From contig JAUIEM010000006.1 of the NCBI GenBank assembly GCA_030428695.1, positions 1-50,100 on the forward strand: a stretch of 50,100 bases of DNA, written 5' to 3'. Under the pieces are notes generated by a model. The model was given only the letters and a program-made list of their open reading frames with translations, did not search any database and was not told where the DNA came from. Positions 32,601 to 43,345 of this stretch are shown here, piece by piece (position 1 is the stretch's first letter; every line of letters begins with the position of its first letter). A program made the position numbers and the translations under genes. This DNA is from a bacterium (GTDB lineage: Bacteria > Planctomycetota > J058 > JAJDCP01).

Positions 32601-35600
32601 CGAGGGCTTCGGCGTCGGCCACTTCTACGTCGACGGCGCCCCGACCTTCCTGCAGCTCACCGAGAGCGTGCGCCGGCTCTGGCATCCGGCGCGGCTGAAG
32701 AGCTGGGAGAAGCTCGGCGCGAGCAACGTCCACGTCGAGCCCTACAAGGACCATCTGCTGTTCGTCCACGAGAAGCTCGGGCGGCCGGGCTTCAAGGTGC
32801 GGGCGAGGAGCTCCCGGGTGCGGGACTACTCCTACTACACGACGAAGGCCGCCAACGACCCGGCCTTCGTAGGCAAGGGCGAGAAGCCCGAGCCCGTCCG
32901 GCTGAAGATCGTGCTCGAGCAGGAGAGCGACCGCTTCCGCCCGCTGCTCGGGCGGGTCAAGCTGGTCGACAAGAGCCCCTGGAACAGGGCCCGGCTGACC
33001 GCCTTCAAGGAGCTGAAGGCGGCCGAGGCCAAGCTGCAGGCCCTGGTCGACCGCAAAGAGGACGAGTGGCTCGCGGGGCTGGACCAGGATGACGCGCGCC
33101 GCTCCCTCGCCCACCTGGTCGGCGCGCCCCTGACCCCCCGCGACCTCTACCTGTGCAACAAGGGGCAGCTCGAGAAGCCGCTGCGCGAGGCGCTGCTCGC
33201 CCGGGCGCGGGAGGTCGAGGCCTTCAAGAAGAAGGAGCTCAAGCCGCTCGTCAAGAAGCTCCTCGGCCTCGAGGACCGCCTGTTCAAGACCAAGGACGCC
33301 CTGAAGAAGGCCGAGCTCGACGCGGAGATGCGGCGGGAGAAGCTGCGCTACCGCAAGCTCAACCGCCAGGCCCAGGAGCTGCGCAACGGCCTGACCCACC
33401 CCCTCGCGCACCTGTCCTTCGTGCCGCCGGGCACCACCCTGCGGGTGCCCAAGACCTTCGCGGACAAGGAGGTGCCCTACGCGATCCGGACCGAGGTCTG
33501 GGTCGTGATGCTGCCCTTCAAGGAGGGCGGGAAGCCGAAGGCGGCGCTGCGCAAGGAGGACCTGCCGTACTGGATCTCGCTCGTCGGCTTCCTGCGCGGG
33601 ACGCCGGACGGCTCCGCGCCACAGGAGACCCTCGCGCGCATCGGCAAAGACCCCCTGTCGCGCATCGGCTGGGGCATGCGGAATATCGACGCGCAGAAGG
33701 ACCCGAACGTCTTCTACTTCCCGCTCGACGCCCAGCTCCCCGCGCAGTTCGAGGGGCTGCGCGGCGGCGCGATCTGGGTCGGCAGCCTGACCCTGTGCGA
33801 CAACAACCGGCATCCGGACGACGCCAAAGAGCTGCTGCAGCGGCTCGACCTGTACAAGGGGGACGACGAGAAGAAGCCGGCCGCGGAGGAAGCTTCCGAC
33901 GACGACCTCGCCGCGAAGATCATCGCCGCCCTCGGGCACGGCCAGCGGGGCGCGAGCCAGAAGGTCGCGATCCAGAAGGAGAAGGACGGCGCGAAGATCC
34001 TCGAGACCGCCGTCGTCCCCGCGATCCCCTTCTCCCCCTACCGCGCGAACACGATGGAGATCATGGCGCTGGTCTACGACCGGCGGCTGCTCAAGGTCAA
34101 GCCGCGCTCCGGCTCCGACCGCGTCGAGCAGGAGTTCCTCGCCCGGCCGAGCGTGTTCTCCATCGCCGCCCAGGACCAGGTCGTCGACGTCCCGAACAAC
34201 CAGCACCTGCGCAAGTACAAGCAGCTGTTCGACAAGTACCAGGTGTTCTTGTGGAACATCCTCTATCTGCAGTGGCGGATGTCCGAAGGCAACGTCTACT
34301 GGAGCCACCGCTGGTTCATCAAGAGCACCGATGAAGGCCTCTCGGCGGAACAGCGCCAGAAGAAGGACGCGGACACCCGCAACACCTACAACTTCTTCTA
34401 CGGCTACGACACCTCGACGCCGAAGAAGCTCCAGGAGTTCTGGGACGGCACCGTCGAGGACCTGTTCGCCTCGATGCTCAAGCGCGTCGAACGCGAGGAC
34501 ATCGAGCAGGACGACGACGACCCCGCGACCAGCCCGATCCACGCGGTGCTGCGCCAGCAGATCGTCGGCCCCGACGGCCTGCACCTGCGGCTGGTGCCCG
34601 CCGAGGTCGCCGAGGGGATCGGCGCCCTGAGCGCGCTCGGCCAGCAGGGTGAGGACATCCGCGGCCTGTTCGTCAACCAGGTCGACGCCTTCGAGCGCGA
34701 CGAGCAGGAGGTGCTCGACCAGCTCGCCGAGGCCGAGAAGCTCGCCGCGGCGGAGAAGGAAGCCGCCCGCATGCGCGAGCAGCGGCGGCTGTGGAACGCG
34801 CACATCGCCTCGCAGACCAAGCTGCAGGTCGTGATGTTCCTGTTCAAGCTGATCATGTTCATCGCCAAGAAGTCCAAGGCGATGGACAGCTTCCACCCGA
34901 ACTTCTTCGACCCGAACAACGCCCTGTGGCAGTCGCTGCTGCACCTGTTCGAGGCCCACGTCGACACCCCCAACCCGCTGCCCGGCACCGCCGCCGCGGC
35001 CCAGGCCCAGCTGCGCTTCAAGGGCAAGGACGCGATCGAGCGCACCACGGCCGGCGACACCGAGGTCGGCGGCACCTCGGCGAGCGAGGAGCTCGCCAAG
35101 CGGGCGGGGGAATTCACCGTCCGCGGCGGCGGCTGGAAGAAGCTCGGCTACGCCCTGTTCGAGCCCGCCGGCTCCGACCCGGAGGAGCGGGAGGCGAAGA
35201 TCAAGGCCGCGAAGGAGAACGCGGTCGCCTCCAGGGTGCTCGCCAAGCGCCAGGAGCTGGTCGACGCCCAGCGCGGCGAGGTGCGGCGGCTGGGAGGAAC
35301 CGCGGCGGGCCGGCGCACGCCGGAGTTCCGCGAGGCGGTGCGCAAGCTGAACGAGCTCGAGAAGCACCCGAAGATCGAGGCGGCCCAGGCGGCGGCGAAG
35401 CAGGCCGAGCTCGACGCGGTGCAGCACCTCAACCACAAGGAGCGCCGGCTCGCCCAGGACGCGGCGCTGTCCAAGCTGAAGAACGCGAACTTCGACGCCG
35501 CGGCCGCCGCCCGCGATGTCGAGGTCGAGAAGCGCTCCAAGCGCCAGATGGAGAGCGCCAAGCGCACCTATGAGAGCAGCGTGCGCTACTGGGACAAGAA

Positions 35601-37158
35601 GCGCCGCGAGGCGACGACGAAGGACGAGCGCGAGCGCGCCAAGCGCGAGATCTCCGAGGCCCAGCGCGCGGCCAACCGCGAAGGCGCGCGGATCGCCGAG
35701 CAGGACAAGAAGATCCGCCAGAAGCAGAAGGCCGCGAACGACAAGACGAAGAAGGCGCTGAAGGCCCACGGCGAGTTCGACGTCCTCAAGCCCCCACGCA
35801 AGTACCAGTCGAGCTTCGTGCTGACCGGCGGCTACGACTACGACAAGCTCGCCGAGCTGCACAAAGCCTTCCTGACCGTCGGCTACGAGGGCAAGTTCAC
35901 CTTCACCGAGCTGTTCTGGATCTTCTGGCTGTTCAAGCTCTCGGTCGCCCCCTTCTTCAGCCTGAGCGGCCTGGCCACCCTGGGCTGGAAGTGGCGCACC
36001 CTGAAGGGCATGCACGACTACCTGAAGAACTACATCTTCCGCAACGAGGCCGAGCTGGCGGGGCTGGCGCTGGCGCTGTCCGAGGAGTCCCACGGCGACC
36101 TGACCGACGTGACCACCTGGTGGCAGCGCATCCACACCCATCCGAAATTCATGCAGGTCGACCCGCTGACCAAGCGCCCGATCCGCGAGAAGACCCGCAA
36201 GGTCATCGTCGTCAACAACAGCGACACCGGCCAGGTCACCGACACGATGCTCGAGGAGGCGATCGTCGGCCCCGACGGCGGCCTGACCATCAGCTACCCC
36301 GGCACGCCCCTGGTCGAGACCGAAGAGGAGCGGGAGGCCCGCCTGGCGAAAGAGGACAGCAGCGCCGACCGGCCTGCTCCCTTCTTCCGGCGCTGGGAGA
36401 AGGAGGACGACTGGGAGGCCTTCTGCGATCCGACCGGGCCGGTGCGCTACTTCCTCGTCCCGCGGGACAAGTACCAGCAGTTCCGCAACAAGCTGCGGCA
36501 GAAGGACGAGCTGCTGAAGTTCATGAAGCTGCGCTCGGCGACGCGGGTGAAGTTCTTCCTCGCCGAGATCAAGGACGGCGACCTGTGGGGGCCGAACAGC
36601 TTCCAGCCGATGTTCCCGGACGTGCTGTACGGCGGGAACTGGCTGTTCGACGGCGCGGTGACCTTCACCCTGGGCCTGGAGCTGAAGCTCGAGCCGATCT
36701 GGAACATGGCCCTGCCCGGCAAGAAGGGCGGCGCGAGCAGCTCGGCCTTGAAGCCGGTGATCAAGGCCCTGCAGTGGATGGAGTGCTCCGCCACCGGCTC
36801 CCTCGGCTTCCCGGTCGGCTTCAAGATCAACCGCGAGGCCGGCGGCGCCTACAAGTTCACCTTCGACTGCGGCATCGACGTCAAGCTCAGCCTGACCGCC
36901 TGCGGCTTCTCGTGCGGCTTCACCTTCTTCAGCGGCAAGCCCTACACCTACGCGCGCTTCCTCAACGTGCCGAACAGCGGGGCCTATCCGATGTCGCGGC
37001 TGTGGCACGGCAACACGGTCGTGTTCGAGCAGGTCAAGAACTGGTACGTGCCGCCGAAGCGGAAGGCGTCCGCGCCTTCCAGCGACAGCAGCTCCCCGCT
37101 GAGCGACCTGCCCGACCTGGAGTACTACCTCGACATCGACGAAGACGAGGACCTGTGA
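29671..37158 (+). CDS. Giant protein of unknown function, degenerate LysM and two hydrophobic segments (2495 aa)
   Basis: The GTG at 29671 overlaps the LysM gene stop; GGAGG is seven bases before it. There is no signal peptide. A degenerate LysM (YAVQKDDTLQRIAD, from about 112) is followed by about 900 residues of charged beta-repeat-like sequence, then helical/coiled-coil parts (about 1110-1240 and 1800-2040, rich in Lys/Glu/Ala). Hydrophobic segments lie at about 1717-1732 (VVMFLFKLIMFIA) and 2075-2108 (FTELFWIFWLFKLSVAPFF). The last 250 residues are beta-rich (AVTFTLGLELKLEP, SATGSLGFPVGF) and the tail is acidic. No YD repeat, protease or nuclease motif is seen. A large toxin, tail-tip or translocon-type protein is conceivable, but nothing proves it. 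Confidence 0.85.
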   Translation: MSEPKSTDVQTFVARVGAQKVEVPVHWKIGRMELWKVRSPGDVRQHQAAEKDKEGRFLQTLEKIDPKKDVYVLDPKSDFGRTVTGRGLRVEPSESEAETLAKAGKPDKYYTTYAVQKDDTLQRIADPLQDTVRKALDAEVKACDEVRRKNAGKLGKMPPAQRALTVVSDPGSWHLRNLHNGLLPGLKPLAERLRIAANGRAFAGNEMQQKKVVEVFLQLPAPLHADDVPLTHDGKVRDKLSLEHFGAKNHLLLCIGNEKPTDKGGVRLHDQRGFVGRQAQHEGQPAARVAVWDAQNDPARPINFDKGVDAWVRGEWNVFLETEAELEVTWLGHSWERDDAAGLTRITLERDLGSGKTEKIVREIEDEVREGFTEAELDWDDWHYKHLTRRADGKIKEQWTTATAPTGWIYRITPSDKDGEEQLILKSKAGQPTVQYTDKGYRQGTQQRLYAIADPNVGISEVEVGGRYGTELLSVQTTLVTGKRRIFLRDERDGFRLVKQLIGVDGRFEKNLELLGATSGDTHTWTLKLGGKVVGRASKTTVAVTELGAYSYELTEPDGAHTVCSFEKNDTGGIFRMTRTAADGGRTVAVATGKGGYPTKFRLVTTDPAGAETVKDDTYGLPDAMGDGDDALKSFAKTYAFEDLKKDEVLFEEDRVLRSMTRHSRSRMRRAKSCREYVLRGESKVLRTRAEIESDHRSEDGFSGPWRRIATSELDENGSPLFTETFEITVLKKRGEREEEPDTWTTEEVRKRQSYEKKDPAGKLLSEARSSLDFKTETARRNDEHGLRIERRTRTVTRATTIDGETRNARWELEESFADFVAISAESGKAVPGRAPTHRSYRYLEKKTVDGKNTVLQKVFTRPFDSEVGGFIEAGTLAEPFAPVDDTVKESTGPLFRFRRRWDSEHYAYMDLIYPAVEVKKLAVQCRIENLAGERIGSFTVDPQSLAQKIQAADRGSGVLHLDHDTLELTCIVDRGFEGFGVGHFYVDGAPTFLQLTESVRRLWHPARLKSWEKLGASNVHVEPYKDHLLFVHEKLGRPGFKVRARSSRVRDYSYYTTKAANDPAFVGKGEKPEPVRLKIVLEQESDRFRPLLGRVKLVDKSPWNRARLTAFKELKAAEAKLQALVDRKEDEWLAGLDQDDARRSLAHLVGAPLTPRDLYLCNKGQLEKPLREALLARAREVEAFKKKELKPLVKKLLGLEDRLFKTKDALKKAELDAEMRREKLRYRKLNRQAQELRNGLTHPLAHLSFVPPGTTLRVPKTFADKEVPYAIRTEVWVVMLPFKEGGKPKAALRKEDLPYWISLVGFLRGTPDGSAPQETLARIGKDPLSRIGWGMRNIDAQKDPNVFYFPLDAQLPAQFEGLRGGAIWVGSLTLCDNNRHPDDAKELLQRLDLYKGDDEKKPAAEEASDDDLAAKIIAALGHGQRGASQKVAIQKEKDGAKILETAVVPAIPFSPYRANTMEIMALVYDRRLLKVKPRSGSDRVEQEFLARPSVFSIAAQDQVVDVPNNQHLRKYKQLFDKYQVFLWNILYLQWRMSEGNVYWSHRWFIKSTDEGLSAEQRQKKDADTRNTYNFFYGYDTSTPKKLQEFWDGTVEDLFASMLKRVEREDIEQDDDDPATSPIHAVLRQQIVGPDGLHLRLVPAEVAEGIGALSALGQQGEDIRGLFVNQVDAFERDEQEVLDQLAEAEKLAAAEKEAARMREQRRLWNAHIASQTKLQVVMFLFKLIMFIAKKSKAMDSFHPNFFDPNNALWQSLLHLFEAHVDTPNPLPGTAAAAQAQLRFKGKDAIERTTAGDTEVGGTSASEELAKRAGEFTVRGGGWKKLGYALFEPAGSDPEEREAKIKAAKENAVASRVLAKRQELVDAQRGEVRRLGGTAAGRRTPEFREAVRKLNELEKHPKIEAAQAAAKQAELDAVQHLNHKERRLAQDAALSKLKNANFDAAAAARDVEVEKRSKRQMESAKRTYESSVRYWDKKRREATTKDERERAKREISEAQRAANREGARIAEQDKKIRQKQKAANDKTKKALKAHGEFDVLKPPRKYQSSFVLTGGYDYDKLAELHKAFLTVGYEGKFTFTELFWIFWLFKLSVAPFFSLSGLATLGWKWRTLKGMHDYLKNYIFRNEAELAGLALALSEESHGDLTDVTTWWQRIHTHPKFMQVDPLTKRPIREKTRKVIVVNNSDTGQVTDTMLEEAIVGPDGGLTISYPGTPLVETEEEREARLAKEDSSADRPAPFFRRWEKEDDWEAFCDPTGPVRYFLVPRDKYQQFRNKLRQKDELLKFMKLRSATRVKFFLAEIKDGDLWGPNSFQPMFPDVLYGGNWLFDGAVTFTLGLELKLEPIWNMALPGKKGGASSSALKPVIKALQWMECSATGSLGFPVGFKINREAGGAYKFTFDCGIDVKLSLTACGFSCGFTFFSGKPYTYARFLNVPNSGAYPMSRLWHGNTVVFEQVKNWYVPPKRKASAPSSDSSSPLSDLPDLEYYLDIDEDEDL

Positions 37159-37529
37159 TGGAAACCACCCCCGTACGCCCGTCGTCCCCGGCCGTCACCC
37201 TGCGCCACGCGACCCTGCTCGCGATCGGCGCGGTGCTCGAGGAGACCGAGCGCGAGGAGGGCCTGATCCCGGCCCGCCGCCTCGCCGCGGCCCTCGACTA
37301 CGACCTCCTGACCCGCCTCGCCCGCCGGGGCCTGGCCGGCGAGCCCGCCAACCACCCGGAGCACATCCCGCGGCGTTTCCTGCTGTTGCTCGGGATGCGG
37401 GGAGCGCGCGTCCGCGACTTCCAGGAGGCCCTGGTCTCCCTCGGCCACCCGGTGCGGATCAGCGGCGTCTACGACGACGCGACCTACCGGGCGTACTGGT
37501 CCTGGCTGGCGGAGGTCGGGCGGGTGTAG
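37158..37529 (+). CDS. Small protein with peptidoglycan-binding-like end, paralogue of 28428-28919 product (123 aa)
   Basis: The ATG at 37158 shares its A with the TGA of the giant gene (TGATG), so it is coupled. The N-terminal half carries EEGLIPARRLAAALDYDLL and NHPEHIPRRFLLLLG; the C-terminal half, FQEALVSLGHPV, then GVYDDATYRAYWSW, follows the pattern of PG_binding_1 domains (LG..V..G.YD..T..A...). The same order of motifs occurs in the protein encoded divergently at 28428-28919. There is no signal peptide. The flanking of the giant gene by two related proteins suggests they act on or with it. About 260 bases of non-coding sequence follow, with no clear feature. Confidence 0.75.
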   Translation: METTPVRPSSPAVTLRHATLLAIGAVLEETEREEGLIPARRLAAALDYDLLTRLARRGLAGEPANHPEHIPRRFLLLLGMRGARVRDFQEALVSLGHPVRISGVYDDATYRAYWSWLAEVGRV

Positions 37530-37790
37530 GGGGGGAGGCCTACCCTACATGCTGTCACACAACTGCTCGAAATTCCTGTAGGGGCCGTGTTTTCCCCCGC
37601 CTGCCGGACCGGGAAAGAGCGTACGCTGAGTGGAGGTCGGTCATCCGGGCCGGGATCGGTCTCGCGCAGACGACAGCTCCGCCACACACTGCAACACATG
37701 TTGTTGTACCACAGATACTTGACGAAGGACAAGGAAACGTCGTCGCGACCTCACGCGGTACCATCTCCATCACCGCAGAGGAGGTGTCCC

Positions 37791-38567
37791 GTGGCAACGT
37801 CCAAGAAGTCCGACTCGATGTCCGCCGCCGACTACCGCAAGTGGGTCCAGGCCGCGATCAAGAACCACAACCGCGCCGCGGCGCCGTGGCTCGCCCGCGC
37901 GAAGTGGATCAAGAAGCTGAGCACCTGGACCTCGTGGTCGACGAAGATCGCGCTGTCGGCCGCCGCGGTCGCCGGAGGCCTGTTCACGCTGACGAAGGTC
38001 GTGCCGATGGTCAGCGGGGGTCTCGGCGGCAGCTCGATCATCCTCGGCTCGAGCGGCCAGGCGCTGACCAGGGCGCCGACCCTGGCCGGACGCCTGGCGA
38101 CCTGGCTCGCGACCCAGACCGGCGCGAAGTCGGCCGAGGTCGCCGTGTCGCAGACCGCGGTCTGGGTCAGGAGCTCGCTGTTCGCGCTCGGCACGACGAG
38201 CCTCGCGACGGTGACCACGCTGTGGAAGAAGAGCGCGCCCCCGGGGCTCAAGGGGGAGGACAAGAAGATCGTCGAGGACGCGATCAAGGGGGCGTTCGCG
38301 AAGAGGGCGGCGAAGGCGGTGTACGACGTCGCGCGTGCCGGCGCGCCGATCATCGGCCAGGAGGCGAAGAAGCGGGCGGCGGCGTACAAGTACGAGAAGG
38401 AGCTGTCGTACCTGATGCAGTACAACCCCGGGCTCTGGGCGCGCGGCATCAAGCCGGGCCAGGAGCTGCGCACCGCCTCGATGAACTACCTCGAGCAGAA
38501 GGCCCAGGCCGACCTGTGGAAGCGGGCGGACGCGATGCTCCTGCAGCTGCAGATGCAGGGCGGCTAG
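37791..38567 (+). CDS. Unknown protein with a hydrophobic central region (258 aa)
   Basis: The GTG at 37791 follows GGAGG at six bases. The product begins VATSKKSDSMSAADYRKW and is basic. Residues about 55-90 are hydrophobic and Gly/Ser-rich (ALSAAAVAGGLFTLTKVVPM, GGLGGSSIILG), and a second mild hydrophobic stretch lies at about 125-145. The C-terminal half is helical with many Lys and Ala (VYDVARAGAPIIGQEAKKRA). This could be a membrane-inserting or phage-tail-like helical protein, but no family is recognised. It is the last plus-strand gene before the convergent FHA-GAF-HD gene, 15 bases away, and may belong with the cassette upstream. Confidence 0.7.
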   Translation: MATSKKSDSMSAADYRKWVQAAIKNHNRAAAPWLARAKWIKKLSTWTSWSTKIALSAAAVAGGLFTLTKVVPMVSGGLGGSSIILGSSGQALTRAPTLAGRLATWLATQTGAKSAEVAVSQTAVWVRSSLFALGTTSLATVTTLWKKSAPPGLKGEDKKIVEDAIKGAFAKRAAKAVYDVARAGAPIIGQEAKKRAAAYKYEKELSYLMQYNPGLWARGIKPGQELRTASMNYLEQKAQADLWKRADAMLLQLQMQGG

Positions 38568-38582
38568 GGGGAATCCCGCGGC

Positions 38583-40698
38583 TCAGCCCTCCCCTTCCTC
38601 CTCCAGCACCTCGCCCAGGAACAGCTCGACCAGCGGTCCGGACAGCTCCCCCGCCTCGGCCTCGGCCTGCAGCGCCGCGCGGGCGGCCGCCGTGTCGCGT
38701 AGCCGCTGCCAGTGCGAGGCGTAGCGCTGGGCGACCGCGAGCACCCGCATCTCCTCGTCCGGATCGCGGATCTGGCCGTGGGCGGCGACCGCCAGCCGGG
38801 GCAGGGACTTCAGGGCCTCGGGCCAGGGCAGGGGCTGCAGCCACTGCAGGGAGCGGGCCGGGTAGGCCTCCCGCTCCGCGCGCTCCTCGGGGGTGTAGAA
38901 GCCGTCGGCCTGGAGCCGGGCGACCTCCTGCGACTCGAGCAGCGGCGTCGCCTCCCCGGCCAGGAGCACCCGGGCCTTGGCGACCTTGGCGAGCTTCTTG
39001 CGCTGGCCCGGGGTGATCGTCGGGCTGGCGTCGAGCTTCTCGACGAAGGCGAGCACGCCGTCGAGGCGGGCGTTCTGCGTCTCGACGTCGCGGGCGAGGG
39101 CCGCCCGGTCCCTCTCGGTCGGGGCCCGGCCCGCGCCGCGCAGGGTCTCGAGCAGGCGCTCGTGCAGCCCGAGCTGGCCCCACAGCTTGAGCTGGGCGAA
39201 GCGCTCGCGGATGCGCTCCAGGCCGCCGACGGGCAGTCGGCGCGCGCGCTCGAGGGCGTCCTCGCGCAGGGCGATGCGGCCGAAGTCGTGGAGCAGCCCG
39301 GCGAGGCGCAGGCGGCGCAGGGAGTCGTCGCCGAAGCGCAGCCCCTCGAGCGGGCCGCTGTCCTGGCGGTGGGCGGCGCGGGCGAGGGCCTGGCCGTGGG
39401 CGACGACGCGCTCGCTGTGGCCGCGGCGTCCGGGTTCCCGCGCCTCGACCGCCGCCGCGACCATGCGGGCGAGGCTCTCGGCGATGTCGCGCCAGGCGCC
39501 GAAGCGGCCCGTGCGCTCGACGGTCGCCGCGACGATGCTCGCGATCAGCGAGAGCAGCTCGAGGTCCTGGGTGCCGAAGGGCCGGCCCGTGTTGCTGCTG
39601 CCGACGGCGAGCACGCCGAGCAGATGGTCGGTGCCGAACAGCGGCGTGTACATGCCCGAGGCGATCGGTCCGGCGAGGAAGCCGTCCTCGAGCGGGCCGT
39701 AGTCGCGGTCGCGCTGGAAGAGCAGCGGCTCGCGGGTCTCGAGCACGCGCTCGAGCAGGGAGGAGCTGAACACCGCGCCGGTCTCGCAGCGGGCCGCGCC
39801 GTCGGCGAAGCGGACCAGCAGCGGGGTCAGCCCGCGCTTCTTGTCGGCGACACCCGTGTAGACGCACAGCCCGAGGGGGAAGATCTCGAAGCAGGCGCGG
39901 GCGAGGTGCTCGAGCACCGAGGGCAGGGTGCGGCAGCCGGTCAGCGCTCCGCACAGGCGCATCAGGGCCGGCAGGCGCTCCTCGTTGCGGGCGAAGGTGC
40001 GGTGCAGCACGTCGCGGGCGATGCCGAGCCGGGTGGTGACGAAGTCGGTGGGCGGCTCGACGACCTGGGCCGGATGCAGGCGCGGCGGCGTCGCCTCGAA
40101 GGTGCCGGTCTCGAGCTCGTCGAAGTCGACGGAGCCGACGTCGTCGGACAGCTCGACCCCGATCATCCCGGTCGCCGCGTTGTCGACCGGCAGCCCCCGG
40201 TCCGGCATCGTGCGGATGGTCGCGTGGATCGGGGGCAGCGGGTAGCCGTCGAGGGAGCCGCGCAGCGCGCCCGGCGGCGCCGAAGGCTCCTCGACCGGTT
40301 GCAGCCCCGGCAGCGCGTCGATGTCCGGGACGGCCATCTCGTTGGTGTCGACGTCGAGCCCGAAGAAGCCCGTCTCCTCCGGGATCTGCGAGGGGATCGA
40401 GACGTCGATGACGGTCTGCCCGATCGTGATACGGGAGCCGTGGTGCAACAGGCAGGTCTGCGGCTCGTGGCGGTTCATCAGGCTGAACATGCGCTCGCCG
40501 TCGGTCACGATCGTGCCGTGCCGGCTCCTGAGGTCGCGGTAGACGTAGCCGTGGGGCTGGCGGAGGATCTCGCCGTGGCGGCTGCTGACGTGCCCGTCGA
40601 GCAGCACGAAGTCGTTGCGCCGGTCGCGTCCGAGGCTGACCACGGCGTCCCCGAAGCGGCCGACCTGGCCGGAGTTCCCGCCGCTGACCACCGTGAGC

Positions 40699-40706
<8 letters not shown>
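38583..40706 (-). CDS. FHA-GAF-HD protein, degenerate HD-GYP paralogue (707 aa)
   Basis: The ATG at 40706 lies inside the end of the upstream HD-GYP gene (8-bp overlap, ATGCTTGA). Domains: FHA (1-105; VVSLGRDRRNDF, SSRHGEIL, SRHGTIV), linker, GAF (about 235-385; MYTPLFGTDHLLGVLAVGSSN), and an HD domain with HSERVVAHGQALARAA and LLHDFGRIAL (HD about 473). Compared with its neighbour, HDFGK has become HDFGR and the GYP motif is missing: the matching stretch reads AAHGQIRDPDEEMRVLAVAQ. It is therefore probably not an active c-di-GMP phosphodiesterase and may be a regulatory partner of the upstream product. The FHA domain suggests control by Ser/Thr kinases. Confidence 0.85.
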
Positions 40707-42651
<1,945 letters not shown>

Positions 42652-42667
42652 TTGCGGGTCTGCTCGT

Positions 42668-42697
42668 ACTGTACTGTCCGACGTGGGGCCGGTGCAA
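42668..42697 (-). promoter_or_regulatory. Sigma70-like promoter of the HD-GYP gene pair
   Basis: On the minus strand TTGCAC (42697-42692), 18 bases and TACAGT (42673-42668). The start near 42661 gives a 10-base leader to GTG 42651 or 25 bases to GTG 42636; the second distance is more usual. The tandem-repeat array begins 70 bases upstream. Confidence 0.5.
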
Positions 42698-42768
42698 ACG
42701 CTTTCGACACCGGGCGAACGTCGTCCCGGGCCTCGCTGGAGGTCGCGACGACGGGGCCGGGGGGAAGC

Positions 42769-43343
42769 GTCCGAGGACGCGGCGCAGCCGCGGAATCGGA
42801 CGCCGGAACCAGGAAGCGCGTGCGCCAGGCGCCGCCGGCAGCCCCGCCGGTGCCTGGAGCCAGCGCGCGCTTCCGCCGTCCGAGGACGCCGCGCAGCCGC
42901 GGAATCGGACGCCGGAACCAGGAAGCGCGTGCGCCAGGCGCCGGCGGCACCGGTGCGTGGAGCCAGCGCGCGCTTCCGCCGTCCGAGGACGCGGCGCAGC
43001 CGCGGAATCGGACGCCGTCACCAGGAAGCGCGTGCGCCAGGCGCCGCCGGCAGCCCCGCCGGTGCGTGGAGCCAGCGCGCGCTTCCCCCGTCCGAGGACG
43101 CGGCGCAGCCGCGGAATCGGACGCCGTCACCAGGAAGCGCGTGCGCCAGGCGCCGGCGGCAGCGCCGCCGGTGCGTGGAGCCAGCGCGCGCTTCCCCCGT
43201 CCGAGGACGCGGCGCAGCCGCGGAATCGGACGCCGGAACCAGGAAGCGCGTGCGCCAGGCGCCGGCGGCAGCGCCGCCGGTGCGTGGAGCCAGCGCGCGC
43301 TTCCGCCGTCCGAGGACGCGGCGCAGCCGCGGAATCGGACGCC
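42769..43343. repeat. Tandem array of 109-bp palindromic units (five plus a partial copy)
   Basis: Units begin with GTCCGAGGAC at 42769, 42878, 42981, 43090, 43199 and 43308 (109, 103, 109, 109, 109 bp, then 36 bp). They abut with no spacers. Each unit holds hairpin A (GTCCGA, GGA, CGCGGC, GCA, GCCGCG, GAA, TCGGAC) with a GGA/GAA internal loop, and hairpin B (GGAAGCGCG to CGCGCTTCC with CCGGCGGC AGC GCCGCCGG inside most units). The length is not a multiple of three, so it is not coding. It fills the gap between the CdaA-type gene stop (43346) and the HD-GYP promoter. The 694-bp gap holds only this array and that promoter. Confidence 0.9.
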
Positions 43344-43345
43344 GG

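Noticed and set aside
31978..37008. A 1676-codon open frame on the minus strand
   Set aside because: It lies fully opposite the giant gene, is full of Leu/Arg/Val/Asp low-complexity sequence and has no domain or ribosome site; it mirrors the codon bias of the plus-strand gene.
29671..37158. RHS/YD-repeat toxin
   Set aside because: Some stretches look YD-like, but no repeated YD motif, no RHS core and no variable C-terminal toxin domain can be seen.
28982..38567. Contractile injection or type VI secretion locus
   Set aside because: LysM and giant proteins occur in such loci, but sheath, tube, baseplate, spike and ATPase genes are absent.
42769..43343. CRISPR array
   Set aside because: The 109-bp units are near identical along their whole length and abut; there are no unique spacers and no cas genes.
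42660..43345. Coding sequence through the repeat array
   Set aside because: Open frames exist on both strands, but the unit length is not a multiple of three, so each copy changes frame; the openness is due to high GC.
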